DNA from: Ruegeria meonggei
GTDB lineage: Bacteria; Pseudomonadota; Alphaproteobacteria; Rhodobacterales; Rhodobacteraceae
Direction of reading: 5' to 3'
Assembly: GCF_900172215.1 (NCBI RefSeq)
Contig: NZ_FWFP01000001.1
Coordinates: 124,001 to 188,000 of the forward strand
DNA length: 64,000 bases
Shown here: in pieces, positions 8,498-18,083 of the stretch
Position numbering within the stretch: the first letter of the stretch is position 1
Layout: every line of letters begins with the position of its first letter
Notes under the pieces: generated by a model
The model's input: only the letters and a program-made list of their open reading frames with translations
Database searches by the model: none
What the model was told of the DNA's origin: nothing
Translations under genes and position numbers: made by a program

Positions 8498-9153
8498 CCC
8501 AGACCGTCAAGCTTGATATCATGTCAGACCCGATCTGCCCATGGTGCTATATAGGCAAGACCCAATTGGACAAAGCTCTGGCCGCTGTTCCTGATCATCC
8601 TTTTGTCATCGAATGGCATCCCTTTCAGCTGAACCCCGACATGCCGGATGCAGGCATGGATCGGCGCGAGTATCTTGAGCGAAAGTTTGGCGGCAAAAAA
8701 GGCGCCATCGAGGCTTATGCCCCAGTGGTTGAACATGCCGAAAAAGCCGGACTGAGTATCGATTTTGAAGGGATGAAGCGCACACCCAATACGCTGGACG
8801 CTCATCGCCTGATCCATTGGGCCGGGATCGAGAACAAGCAGAATGCCGTGGTGGATGCCCTTTTCGACGCCTATTTCGTGCAAGCCCGCGACATTGGCGA
8901 TCACGAGGTATTGGCCGATATCGCAGACCAAGCGGGAATGGACGCCGCGGTGGTACTGAAACTGTTGAAATCCGATGCCGACCGCGAAGATATCAGTACC
9001 CGCGACACCCATTCGCGCCAGATGGGCGTCAGTTCTGTTCCGACCTTCATCGTTGCCAACCAGCATGCGGTTCCTGGTGCGCAACCCCCTGAAATGTGGG
9101 AAAGAGTGATCGGAGAGATAAAGTCTCAACTTGAGGCTTCCTCTGCAAATTAG
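8494..9153 (+). CDS. DsbA family oxidoreductase (FrnE-like)
   Basis: 219 residues with a thioredoxin fold and helical insert. The motif CPWC is at residues 15-18, just after the first strand (SDPICPWCYIG), and the cis-proline region is SSVPTFIVANQ near residue 187. There is no signal peptide, so it is cytoplasmic, like the FrnE / 2-hydroxychromene-2-carboxylate isomerase-like group. It overlaps the acyl-CoA ligase gene by four bases, suggesting a shared pathway or shared regulation. It could act in disulfide chemistry or as a glutathione-dependent isomerase. Confidence 0.88.
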   Translation: MTQTVKLDIMSDPICPWCYIGKTQLDKALAAVPDHPFVIEWHPFQLNPDMPDAGMDRREYLERKFGGKKGAIEAYAPVVEHAEKAGLSIDFEGMKRTPNTLDAHRLIHWAGIENKQNAVVDALFDAYFVQARDIGDHEVLADIADQAGMDAAVVLKLLKSDADREDISTRDTHSRQMGVSSVPTFIVANQHAVPGAQPPEMWERVIGEIKSQLEASSAN

Positions 9154-9175
9154 CACAGACCTCTGTGCAATTTGG
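9153..9175 (+). terminator. Weak hairpin terminator after the DsbA-like gene
   Basis: GCACAGA and TCTGTGC (9153-9159 and 9162-9168) form a compact stem immediately at the stop codon, followed by AATTTGGT. The U-tract is poor, so termination may be partial. Confidence 0.35.
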
Positions 9176-9228
9176 TCCCTAGCGCCGCCTGACTTGCCAT
9201 GATAGCGCCATCAGGTCAGGAGGGCACA

Positions 9229-10437
9229 ATGGCCAATCGCATGTCTCGGGGGGAATTTGTCGCGCTTGTCGCAATGATGTTTGCGACAATTGCGTTTTCG
9301 ATCGACTCGATGCTGCCCGCTCTGCCCAAAATCGGGGCACAGTTAAGCCCCGATGATGTCAACAAAGCTCAGCTGATCCTGACCTCCTTTGTTCTGGGCC
9401 TGGGGGTTGGTACATTTTTCACTGGCCCCTTGTCTGATGCGTTTGGACGCAAGCCAGTTATCTATGTCGGATCGGCGCTGTACATCTTGTCCGCCGCGGT
9501 TGCGTGGGCCAGCTCCTCGCTCGAAGTGCTGCTGATAGCACGTATCTTTCAAGGCGTTGGATGTTCGGCTCCACGGGTGGTCGCCATGGCGATTATCCGC
9601 GATCTTTATTCCGGCCGCGAAATGGCACGCATCGTGTCCATCGCCATGATGATCTTTACACTGGTGCCCGCCATCGCGCCGATGTTGGGGGCCGGTCTGA
9701 TCGCCCTGACCGGATGGCGTGGTATCTTTGCGTCTTTCATGCTGTTTTCGCTGATCACAATCGTCTGGATGGCGCTGCGCCTCCCCGAGCCTCTGGCCGT
9801 GGAAAACCGCCGCCCCTTGCGCTTGCCGCTGATGATTGACGCAGCCAAGCAGATGGTGACACATCCGACGGTTCGAATTTCCATCATGGTTCAGACCCTA
9901 TGTCTTGGGATGCTGTTCACCATGCTGGTCATGGTTCAGCCGATCTATGACGTCGTGCACAACAGTGCCGACAGTTTCCCGTTCTGGTTCGGCTTTGTGG
10001 CGTTGATGTCTGGCTCTGCCAGCTTGTTGAACGCCGCTCTGGTCGTGCGGTTGGGAATGCGCCGGATTGTTACCTGGGTCTTGGGCGCGCAGATACTATT
10101 CACGGTTGCGGTGATTGCCCTGAACTCGATGGATCTGTCCTCAACCTTGTCTTTCGCATTGTTCGTCAGCTGGCAGACGGCTCTTTTCTTCATGGCCGGC
10201 ATGACGATGGGCAACCTCAATACCATCGCGATGGAACCGATGGGCCATATCGCCGGTATGGCTGCTTCGGTCATCGGGGCGATTTCGACGGTTCTGGCAG
10301 CAGCGATCGCCGCCCCGATTGGTTTGTTGTTTGACGGCTCGATCGCGCCTCTGGCGTTTGGCATTTTGATTATGTGCACCCTTGGCTTCGGCCTGATGCT
10401 GCATATGGGCCGGATCGAAGACAGAGTACCCGCCTGA
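9229..10437 (+). CDS. MFS multidrug transporter, Bcr/CflA type
   Basis: About 402 residues with twelve predicted membrane helices. The start at 9229 is chosen because AGGAGG lies 6 bases before this ATG; an in-frame ATG at 9199 lacks such a site. Family marks: the DSMLPALPKIG segment after helix 1, the motif-A loop GPLSDAFGRKPV, and RIFQGVGCSAPRVVAMAIIRD in helices 4-5. These fit the Bcr/CflA drug-proton antiporters of the inner membrane. The exported substrate is unknown. It sits alone between two unrelated units. Confidence 0.9.
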   Translation: MANRMSRGEFVALVAMMFATIAFSIDSMLPALPKIGAQLSPDDVNKAQLILTSFVLGLGVGTFFTGPLSDAFGRKPVIYVGSALYILSAAVAWASSSLEVLLIARIFQGVGCSAPRVVAMAIIRDLYSGREMARIVSIAMMIFTLVPAIAPMLGAGLIALTGWRGIFASFMLFSLITIVWMALRLPEPLAVENRRPLRLPLMIDAAKQMVTHPTVRISIMVQTLCLGMLFTMLVMVQPIYDVVHNSADSFPFWFGFVALMSGSASLLNAALVVRLGMRRIVTWVLGAQILFTVAVIALNSMDLSSTLSFALFVSWQTALFFMAGMTMGNLNTIAMEPMGHIAGMAASVIGAISTVLAAAIAAPIGLLFDGSIAPLAFGILIMCTLGFGLMLHMGRIEDRVPA

Positions 10438-10494
10438 TCTGTGCAGAGGTGATGATTCACGTTAATCTCCTTGCGATCCGAGGGGAGATTTTCA

Positions 10495-12159
10495 ATGAGC
10501 GATTATTACGATCTGGGTACACATTCCTGCAAGGTCAGCACTTCCTCACCAGACGCGCAGCTGTGGTTCGACCGCGGGCTGGTCTGGACCTACGGGTACA
10601 ATCACGAAGAAGCTGTGGTCTGTTTCCAGCGCGCGCTGGAGTATGATCCGCATTGCGTCATGGCCCATTGGGGCGTCGCCTATGCCGCCGGTCCAAATTA
10701 CAACCTGCCGTGGGATCTGCGCGACGATCAGGGGCAGCAAAAGTCGCTGGCGCTGGCCTATGATGCCACGCAACTGGCGCTGGCCCATGCCGACCGCGGC
10801 ACGCCAGTCGAACAGGCCCTGATCCGCGCCCTGCCCGCCCGGTATCCGCAACGCGATCCAATTCCCGACATACACAAATGGGATCACGATTTCGCCAAGG
10901 CGATGCGGGCGGCCTTTGACGCACAACCTGACGACCTGGACGTGCGTACTATCTTTGTCGAGTCCTTGCTGAACCTGACTCCGTGGAAAATGTGGGATCT
11001 AAAGACCGGACAACCCGCCGAAGGTGCCGCAACGCTTGAGGCGCAGAAGGCGTTGGAAGACGCTATGACCAATGATCCGGCCGCCATGTCCCACCCAGGC
11101 TTGCTGCATCTTTACGTCCACCTGATGGAGATGTCACCAACCCCTGAAAAGGCGCTGAAGGCCGGAGATGTTCTGCGCACGCTGGTGCCCGATGCAGGCC
11201 ATCTGGTGCATATGCCAACCCATATCGACGTGCTCTGTGGGCATTACCACAACGTTGTCTACTGGAACGAGAAAGCCACTGAGGCCGACCTGAAATATTA
11301 CGAACGCGAAGGGGCATTCAACATCTATACCGGGTATCGCCAGCACGATTACCATTTTGCCATCTACGGCGCGCTGTTTCTGGGTCAGATGGAACCTGCG
11401 CTGCGCGCCAATCAGGGTCTGTGGGACACCACGCCCGAGGATATGCTGCGCGTCGAAAGCCCGCCAATGGCGGATTACTTCGAAAGCTACATGTCGATGG
11501 GGCCACATATCCTGATCCGGTTCGGCCGGTGGGAAGAGGCCAAGGCACTAGAATTGCCCGCTGATCCCGACCTCTACCGTACACTGACGGCAACCACGCA
11601 TTACGCCCGCGCAGTTGCCTATGCCGCAACAGATCAGGTGGCCGAGGCTGAGGCGGAAGAGCAGCTGTTCCTGTCGGCCAAAGCCTGCGTGCCGGAATCC
11701 CGATTGCTGCACAATAACCGCGTAATCGATCTGTTGGAGATTGCCCGTGAAATGCTGCGAGGCGAGATCGAATATCGCAAGGGCAACTATGACCTCGCGT
11801 TTGCCCATCTGCGCCGCTCGGTCGAACTGGACGATACGCTGCCCTATGACGAACCTTGGGGCTGGATGCAGCCGACCCGTCATGCGTTGGGGGCATTGCT
11901 GTTTGAGCAGGGCCACGTCGCCGAGGCCGAAGCGGTTTATCGCGAGGATCTTGGTCTGGGCGGCACCCTAAGCCGAGCCTCGATCCATCCGGATAATGTC
12001 TGGAGCCTCAAGGGGTTGCATGACTGTCTGAAAGCACGGGGCGAAAACACTGAGATCACACAGGTCAAACAACGTCTTGATTTGTCCCTGGCGCGCGCGG
12101 ACCGGGCAGTTGGGGCGTCCTGCTTTTGCGCTCAGGCCGCAATGAAGGCTGCGGAATGA
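10495..12159 (+). CDS. TPR-repeat protein
   Basis: About 554 residues from the ATG at 10495, preceded by GAGGGGAGA; a frame-open ATG at 10471 is less likely. Tetratricopeptide-like helix pairs run through the protein, for example NHEEAVVCFQRALEYDP at residues 35-50, HAGHLVHMPTH-type loops mid-way and ALLFEQGHVAEAEAVYRED near the end. There is no signal peptide. Similar proteins are annotated only as TPR proteins, and the role is unknown. Its stop overlaps the start of the following secreted protein gene (ATGA), implying a joint function. Confidence 0.85.
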   Translation: MSDYYDLGTHSCKVSTSSPDAQLWFDRGLVWTYGYNHEEAVVCFQRALEYDPHCVMAHWGVAYAAGPNYNLPWDLRDDQGQQKSLALAYDATQLALAHADRGTPVEQALIRALPARYPQRDPIPDIHKWDHDFAKAMRAAFDAQPDDLDVRTIFVESLLNLTPWKMWDLKTGQPAEGAATLEAQKALEDAMTNDPAAMSHPGLLHLYVHLMEMSPTPEKALKAGDVLRTLVPDAGHLVHMPTHIDVLCGHYHNVVYWNEKATEADLKYYEREGAFNIYTGYRQHDYHFAIYGALFLGQMEPALRANQGLWDTTPEDMLRVESPPMADYFESYMSMGPHILIRFGRWEEAKALELPADPDLYRTLTATTHYARAVAYAATDQVAEAEAEEQLFLSAKACVPESRLLHNNRVIDLLEIAREMLRGEIEYRKGNYDLAFAHLRRSVELDDTLPYDEPWGWMQPTRHALGALLFEQGHVAEAEAVYREDLGLGGTLSRASIHPDNVWSLKGLHDCLKARGENTEITQVKQRLDLSLARADRAVGASCFCAQAAMKAAE

Positions 12160-12824
12160 AATACGCTTTGCTGCTGACCGCCCTGATCTGCGGCCCCGCA
12201 CTGGCGGACCGTCAGTCCTTTCCCCCTGTCGATCAGGCCGAACGGGATCCGTCACTTGTGGCCTTTCGCACCGATCTGTTGGCCAAAGTGGCGGCGCGGG
12301 ATGTTGATGGTGTTCTCGCTGCGGCCTGCCCGGACATTTACCTCAGCCATGGGGGCAATGGCGGACCGGACGAGTTGCGTGCGACCCTGGTCGCCGACAC
12401 CCTGACTGACCAAGACCAACAGAACGCAGATCAGATACGTGAAAACCGCTGGTCTGATCTGGAAAACACCCTGTCCCAACCCGGCTATTTCGATGACGAG
12501 GGTGAATTCTGGATGCCGCATCAATGGCAGATCACCCTGCCTGCCACTTTGGACCCGTATAAGGCGTTTTTTGTGACCGGCCAGGATGTGACTCTGCGAC
12601 AGGAGGCGCTGCGCGGGGCTCCAATATTAGGGTTGATCAGCCATGAAATCGTGATCGTCCCCGAATATCAGGATGCGTCCGAGTACCAACGCGTTCTACT
12701 GACAGACGGAACAACGGGCTACATGCACAGCGACTTTCTGTGGTCCATGGTCGGGCATCGCGCCGCACTTGTGAAATCAGACGCGGGCACGTGGCAGCTT
12801 TGTACCTTTGTCAGCGGTGACTAG
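12156..12824 (+). CDS. Secreted protein with SH3-like C-terminal domain
   Basis: About 222 residues from the ATG at 12156, which overlaps the TPR gene stop; the longer frame from 12126 is rejected because it lacks the signal peptide at its start. A signal peptide (KYALLLTALICGPALA) predicts periplasmic export. The C-terminal 80 residues (GAPILGLISHEIVIVP to GYMHSDFLWS) resemble a bacterial SH3 domain. No catalytic motif is visible. Its TAG stop shares a CTAG palindrome with the stop of the convergent mfd gene. Confidence 0.75.
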   Translation: MKYALLLTALICGPALADRQSFPPVDQAERDPSLVAFRTDLLAKVAARDVDGVLAAACPDIYLSHGGNGGPDELRATLVADTLTDQDQQNADQIRENRWSDLENTLSQPGYFDDEGEFWMPHQWQITLPATLDPYKAFFVTGQDVTLRQEALRGAPILGLISHEIVIVPEYQDASEYQRVLLTDGTTGYMHSDFLWSMVGHRAALVKSDAGTWQLCTFVSGD

Positions 12825-15800
12825 GCCTTGGCCTTCTTCTTTTCGGCCACAAGTTTTTCAGCCAGATCGCGGGCGATAGCAAAAGCACCTTTGATCTTGT
12901 CGCTATCCTTCTTCCAGTCGCGGCGTACAACGATCTTGTTGTCCTTGACCTTAGCCAGTCCGCGCTGGTTCTGGATGAACTCGACCAGCCCCTGGGGTGA
13001 GGCGAACTTGTCGTTGTGAAACTGGATCGTTGCACCCTTTGGCCCACCGTCCAGTTTGGCAATCCCAGCCCGTTTGCACATCGCCTTAATGCGCACGACC
13101 AGCATCAAGGTATTCACTTCTTTTGGCAGGCTGCCAAACCGGTCGATCAATTCAGCTGCAAAGCCTTCCAGTTCAACCTTGGTCGACAGCGATGACAGGC
13201 GACGATAAAGGCCCAGACGCACATCCAGATCTGGTACGTAATCCTCGGGGATCAGAACCGGCACGCCCAGATTGATCTGTGGTGCCCATTGTTCATCGGC
13301 GTCCGACAGCCCCTCCATCTCACCGGCTTTGATCTTGGCAATCGCCTCTTCCAGCATCGACTGGTAAAGCTCATAGCCGACGTCACGCATCTGGCCCGAT
13401 TGCTCTTCGCCCAGCAAGTTACCTGCGCCGCGAATGTCCAGATCCTGCGAGGCCAGCGTGAATCCTGCCCCAAGCGTATCCAACGAGCCCAGAACCCGCA
13501 GGCGTTTTTCGGCCGTAGCGGTCAGTCGCGCACGCGGTTTGGTTGTCAGATAGGCATAGGCGCGGGTTTTTGACCGCCCCACTCGACCCCGGATTTGATA
13601 GAGCTGCGCCAGTCCGAACATATCCGCCCGGTGCACAACCATCGTATTTGCTGTCGGGATATCCAGCCCGCTTTCCACAATCGTCGTGGCGAGCAACACA
13701 TCATACTTGCCATCGTAGAACGCATTCATCCGGTCATCGAGCTCTCCCGCAGCCATTTGCCCATGGGCAACCATATAGGTCAGCTCGGGCAGCTGTTCCT
13801 TCAGGAACTCTTCAATCTCGGGCAGGTCCGAGATACGCGGCACCACGTAAAAGCTTTGGCCACCACGGTAATGTTCACGCAGCAGTGCCTCGCGGATGGT
13901 GACCGCATCGAACTCGCTGACATAGGTGCGGATCGCCAGACGGTCGATGGGCGGTGTGCCGATGATCGACAGATCGCGCACTCCGGTCAGGGACAGTTGC
14001 AGCGTCCGCGGGATCGGCGTCGCGGTCAGGGTGAGGACGTGAATATCGCTGCGAAGCTGTTTAAGGCGTTCCTTGTGGCCGACGCCAAAATGCTGTTCCT
14101 CGTCGATGATCAGCAGGCCCAGATTGTTGAACCGGATGCCTTTGGCCAACAGGGCGTGGGTCCCGATCACAATATCTACCGTGCCACGTGCCAGCCCGTC
14201 TCGGGTTTGCTGTGCCTCTTTGGCCGAGATGAAACGAGACAGCTGACGGACTTCTAACGGGAAACCACGAAAGCGGTCTTTGAAAGATGCCGCGTGCTGA
14301 CGGGCCAGCAAAGTAGTCGGCGCGATCACCGCCACCTGCACCCCGGACATTGCCGCAACAAAGGCCGCACGCATGGCAACTTCGGTTTTGCCAAAGCCCA
14401 CATCGCCGCAAATCAGGCGATCCATCGGCGCGCCGGACTGCAGATCCTCCATCACCTCTGATATGGCCCGCAACTGGTCGTCGGTTTCCTGATAAGGAAA
14501 GCGTGCGCTGAATTCTTCCCAAGCGTGTGGCGGCGGGTCCAAAGCCGGAGCCTTGCGGAGCGCCCGCTCGGCGGCGATCCGGATCAGCTTGTCCGCCATC
14601 TCGCGAATACGCTCTTTCAGCTTGGCTTTCTTGGCCTGCCACGCCCCACCGCCCAACCGGTCTAAAAGACCTTCGTCATGGCCGTATTTGGACAGCAATT
14701 CGATGTTTTCAACCGGCAGATACAGCTTGGACTGTTCCGCATATTCCAGCAGCAGGCATTCATGCGCGGCCCCGGCAGCGGTGACTACCTCCATCCCCAT
14801 GTAGCGCCCGATGCCGTGGTCCACATGAACCACCAGATCACCGGGGCTGAGGGATTGAGTCTCGGTCAGGAAATTCTCGGCCTTGCGGCGTTTCTTGGGT
14901 TGGCGGATCAGGCGATCACCCAACACGTCCTGCTCGGCGATCACAGTCATGCCGGGCGTCTCGAACCCATGTTCCAGCGCCCAGACAGCCAGATGCAGGC
15001 CGCGCTTGCCGATACGGGTGCCACCGGACACCGGAACGGCTTCGGCCAGACCTTCGTCTTCGATCAGCCCGGTCAAACGCTCGCGCGCGCCTTCGGAATA
15101 CGAGGCAATCAGCACCGGCCCCTTAGCCATCTTGTCGGTAATATGGCTGGCCAGCGCGCCAAACAGGCTGATGCTTTCTTGTTGCCTTTCGGGCGCAAAG
15201 TTCCGCCCGATCCGCCCGCCTGCGTCGATCACACCGGGGCCACTGGCCTGTGGCAAAGGGTTGAACTGCATCACCCGCCGATCACTCACTGTCCGGTCCC
15301 ACGCCGCATCATCCAGATACAGCAGCGCAGGCGGCGTGGGTTTATAGACCGTATCCATGCGCGAGCGGTTTTCCAGTGCCAACCGCCGGGTTTCGTATTG
15401 GTCGGCAATCGTGTCCCACCGGGCAAGACGCGCAGGCGTGACCTGATCGTCCAGCGAGATCGTGGCCCCCGGCAAGTAATCGAACAAGGTCTCCAGCTTT
15501 TCATGGAAAAACGGCAGCCAGTGTTCAAGGCCTTGATGTTTTCGGCCGGCGCTGACGGCCTCATACAATGGGTCGTCCGTACCGGCAGCGCCAAATTCAA
15601 TGCGGTAATTCTGCCGAAAGCGTGTGATGGCCGCGTCATCCAGAATGACCTCGGATACAGGCGACAGTTCCACCACCTCAAGCTTTTCGGTCGTGCGCTG
15701 AGACACCGGGTCGAACCTGCGGGCCCCGTCAAGAACATCGCCAAAAAGATCAAGGCGAACCGGCCCCTGGTCGCCGGGGGGATAGATATCGATGATGCCG

Positions 15801-16276
15801 CCCCGTACTGCGTAATCTCCGGGCTCCATGACTGTTGGGCTTTGAGTAAACCCCATACGAACAAGGAAGTTGCGCAGCGCGGTTTCGTCCACACGGTGAT
15901 TGACGCGCGCGGTAAACGCAGCCTCGCGCAGAACCTCGCGCGCGGGCACTCGTTGTGTTGCGGCATTCAGCGTGGTCAGCAACACGAAACGGTCGGGCAT
16001 CTGATGCACCAAAGCGGCCAGTGTCGCCACACGCGCCGCCGCGATATCAGGGTTGGGTGAGACGCGGTCATATGGCAGACAATCCCAACCGGGGAAGACA
16101 AACACCGGTATATCCGCCGCAAAGAAGGCCAGCGCAGACCGCATCGCCTCCATCCGCTTGTCATCACGCGCCACATGACAGACCGGCCCGCCAGAACGTG
16201 CGATCTCGTTCAGGACAAGCTGTGCGTCAAACCCCTCGGGGGCACCGCCAACCGTCAAATGGTTCAGCGCCGTCAT
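12821..16276 (-). CDS. mfd: Transcription-repair coupling factor Mfd
   Basis: 1151 residues, full length. Removes RNA polymerase stalled at DNA lesions and recruits UvrA. Domains in order: UvrB-like N-terminal modules (to about 350), the RNA-polymerase-interaction (CarD-like) domain around GDLVVHVDHGIGRY, and the SF2 translocase with Walker A GDVGFGKTEVAMRAAF, DEEQHFG box II and the TATPIPRTL motif. The C-terminal regulatory domain begins near GVPVLIPEDYVPDLD. The start MTALNHLTVGG is natural. A small membrane-protein gene lies 21 bases upstream on the same strand. Confidence 0.97.
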   Translation of the reverse strand: MTALNHLTVGGAPEGFDAQLVLNEIARSGGPVCHVARDDKRMEAMRSALAFFAADIPVFVFPGWDCLPYDRVSPNPDIAAARVATLAALVHQMPDRFVLLTTLNAATQRVPAREVLREAAFTARVNHRVDETALRNFLVRMGFTQSPTVMEPGDYAVRGGIIDIYPPGDQGPVRLDLFGDVLDGARRFDPVSQRTTEKLEVVELSPVSEVILDDAAITRFRQNYRIEFGAAGTDDPLYEAVSAGRKHQGLEHWLPFFHEKLETLFDYLPGATISLDDQVTPARLARWDTIADQYETRRLALENRSRMDTVYKPTPPALLYLDDAAWDRTVSDRRVMQFNPLPQASGPGVIDAGGRIGRNFAPERQQESISLFGALASHITDKMAKGPVLIASYSEGARERLTGLIEDEGLAEAVPVSGGTRIGKRGLHLAVWALEHGFETPGMTVIAEQDVLGDRLIRQPKKRRKAENFLTETQSLSPGDLVVHVDHGIGRYMGMEVVTAAGAAHECLLLEYAEQSKLYLPVENIELLSKYGHDEGLLDRLGGGAWQAKKAKLKERIREMADKLIRIAAERALRKAPALDPPPHAWEEFSARFPYQETDDQLRAISEVMEDLQSGAPMDRLICGDVGFGKTEVAMRAAFVAAMSGVQVAVIAPTTLLARQHAASFKDRFRGFPLEVRQLSRFISAKEAQQTRDGLARGTVDIVIGTHALLAKGIRFNNLGLLIIDEEQHFGVGHKERLKQLRSDIHVLTLTATPIPRTLQLSLTGVRDLSIIGTPPIDRLAIRTYVSEFDAVTIREALLREHYRGGQSFYVVPRISDLPEIEEFLKEQLPELTYMVAHGQMAAGELDDRMNAFYDGKYDVLLATTIVESGLDIPTANTMVVHRADMFGLAQLYQIRGRVGRSKTRAYAYLTTKPRARLTATAEKRLRVLGSLDTLGAGFTLASQDLDIRGAGNLLGEEQSGQMRDVGYELYQSMLEEAIAKIKAGEMEGLSDADEQWAPQINLGVPVLIPEDYVPDLDVRLGLYRRLSSLSTKVELEGFAAELIDRFGSLPKEVNTLMLVVRIKAMCKRAGIAKLDGGPKGATIQFHNDKFASPQGLVEFIQNQRGLAKVKDNKIVVRRDWKKDSDKIKGAFAIARDLAEKLVAEKKKAKA

Positions 16277-16297
16277 CGCCTTGCCTTTCTGATTTTA

Positions 16298-16822
16298 TCA
16301 GCCCAGAGCGCCGATTGAGAAGTTCTGATACATCCCCCAAAGAGACGTAATCAAGATCGAAATCATGCCAATGATCTGGGTGTAAATCCTGCACCGGTTG
16401 AGGGTTTTAGTAACAATCTCCAACCCGGGATCTGTGCGGCGCAGTTTACGGGCGGCTGATATGTTGATCAGCATCACAAAACACACGGGAAACAGTAGTA
16501 AGAACACCGCCTGTGCGAACTCGACCCCATAAAAGAACCCAAGCGTTGCAAGCCCGGTGAAGAAAAAACAACTTAGCGCCAGAATGGCCAGACCGGACAC
16601 ATCCACAATGTACAGCAACCGGTTCCCGTTGATCCGAACAATGTCCAAAAGGTCTTGTTCGGCCTGACCGCCGACCCGGCGGGCGCGTGACACCAGATCA
16701 TAAGGAACCCCCATCGCCCAGTGACTCGCCGAGGACCACAACACTGCCAGACCGATCCAGTACCACAGATTCGAAAAGCTGCGCATGTCGATGATTTCGA
16801 AAATCGAAGAGTATAAGTCCAA
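16298..16822 (-). CDS. Membrane protein of unknown function upstream of mfd
   Basis: 174 residues with about four hydrophobic segments (near residues 20-38, 75-95, 98-118 and 145-165). A charged cytoplasmic stretch lies after the first (SRARRVGGQAEQDLL) and a second between the last two (SAARKLRRTDPGLE). No known domain recognised. The start may be the ATG at 16822 or a second methionine 12 residues in (MRSFSNLW). It is transcribed toward mfd with 21 bases between, so it probably shares the mfd transcript. Confidence 0.7.
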   Translation of the reverse strand: MDLYSSIFEIIDMRSFSNLWYWIGLAVLWSSASHWAMGVPYDLVSRARRVGGQAEQDLLDIVRINGNRLLYIVDVSGLAILALSCFFFTGLATLGFFYGVEFAQAVFLLLFPVCFVMLINISAARKLRRTDPGLEIVTKTLNRCRIYTQIIGMISILITSLWGMYQNFSIGALG

Positions 16823-16942
16823 GCGTCAGCCCTTTGTTCACTGTCCTTTGGGGCTATTTTTGCGCAAGCGCGTCGATCGTTACCCTTGAGACCACCGGGA
16901 ATTCATGCCACCCAATGCGGAATTATTCAAGGAGAGCGCGAC

Positions 16943-17941
16943 ATGAAACCCACCATCGCCCCCTATCCCATGACCCGGTTCCGGCGCGCGCGTCAATCGC
17001 AAGCCATACGCGGCCTGGTTCGGGAAAACACGTTGACCACAGATGATCTAATCTGGCCGGTTTTTGTACGTGACGGTGAGGGTGTGGAAGAGCCCGTTCC
17101 CTCGATGCCAGGCGTCATGCGCCGTTCGGTCGATCTGATCGCAAAAGCCGCAGTCGAGGCGCAGGCGCTGGGAATTCCCGCGATCTGCATTTTTCCCTAT
17201 ACCGATGCTAGCCTGAAAACCGAAGACTGCGCCGAGGCCTGGAACCCAAATAACCTGTCCAACCGCGCCATTCGCGCCATCAAGGCGGCGGCACCGGACA
17301 TTGCGGTCATGACCGACGTAGCGCTGGACCCTTACAACATCAATGGCCATGACGGCTTTGTCGTCGATGGCGAGATTGTGAACGACCAGACGGTCGAGGC
17401 GCTGGTCAAGATGACGCTGGCGCAGGCCGATGCCGGGGCCGATATCATCGGACCGTCCGACATGATGGACGGTCGGATTGGTGCTATGCGACAGGCGCTT
17501 GAGGCCGCGAGCCATCACAATGTGATGATCCTCAGCTATGCGGCGAAATACGCCAGCGCCTTTTATGGGCCTTTCCGGGATGCGGTTGGTGCATCGGGCG
17601 CGCTGACCGGTGACAAGAAGACCTATCAGATGGACCCTGGCAACTCGGACGAGGCCCTGCGCCTGATCGAACGAGATCTGTCCGAGGGCGCCGACATGGT
17701 AATGATCAAGCCGGGGATGCCCTATCTGGATATCTGCCGCCGCGTGAAAGACACCTTTGGCGCGCCGACCTACGCCTATCAAGTGTCCGGTGAATACGCG
17801 ATGGTTCAGGCGGCGGCGCAGAATGGCTGGATCGACGGTGAAAAAGTTATGCTGGAAAGCCTGATGGCCTTCAAACGCGCTGGCTGTGACGGCATCCTGA
17901 CCTATTTCGCGCCCGAAGTCGCACGCATCCTACAGGGCTAA
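16943..17941 (+). CDS. hemB: Delta-aminolevulinic acid dehydratase (porphobilinogen synthase)
   Basis: 332 residues from the ATG at 16943, preceded by AAGGAGAG; the in-frame ATG at 16886 would add an unlikely 19 residues. Joins two 5-aminolevulinate molecules to porphobilinogen in heme, siroheme and (bacterio)chlorophyll synthesis. Both active-site lysine regions are present: ILSYAAKYASAFYGPFRDA and MVMIKPGMPYLD. The metal-site region (MTDVALDPYNINGHDG) has aspartates and no cysteine triad, as in Mg-type alphaproteobacterial enzymes. It stands alone as a single-gene unit. Confidence 0.97.
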   Translation: MKPTIAPYPMTRFRRARQSQAIRGLVRENTLTTDDLIWPVFVRDGEGVEEPVPSMPGVMRRSVDLIAKAAVEAQALGIPAICIFPYTDASLKTEDCAEAWNPNNLSNRAIRAIKAAAPDIAVMTDVALDPYNINGHDGFVVDGEIVNDQTVEALVKMTLAQADAGADIIGPSDMMDGRIGAMRQALEAASHHNVMILSYAAKYASAFYGPFRDAVGASGALTGDKKTYQMDPGNSDEALRLIERDLSEGADMVMIKPGMPYLDICRRVKDTFGAPTYAYQVSGEYAMVQAAAQNGWIDGEKVMLESLMAFKRAGCDGILTYFAPEVARILQG

Positions 17942-18083
17942 AACCCCAAATCCTCGCGAGTTTTCGCCGATCTTACAGAGCGCTCCCGCAGCTTTCCCGT
18001 GACACAGGGGCGCAATCGGCGTATTCTTGCACATAAGATCGGGAAGACCCGACATATCAGGCAGTCATACAGAGAAAAAACAC

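Noticed and set aside
14678..16060. 460-codon open frame on the plus strand inside mfd
   Set aside because: It is antisense to the fully conserved mfd; long antisense frames are expected at this GC content, and the product has no recognisable features.
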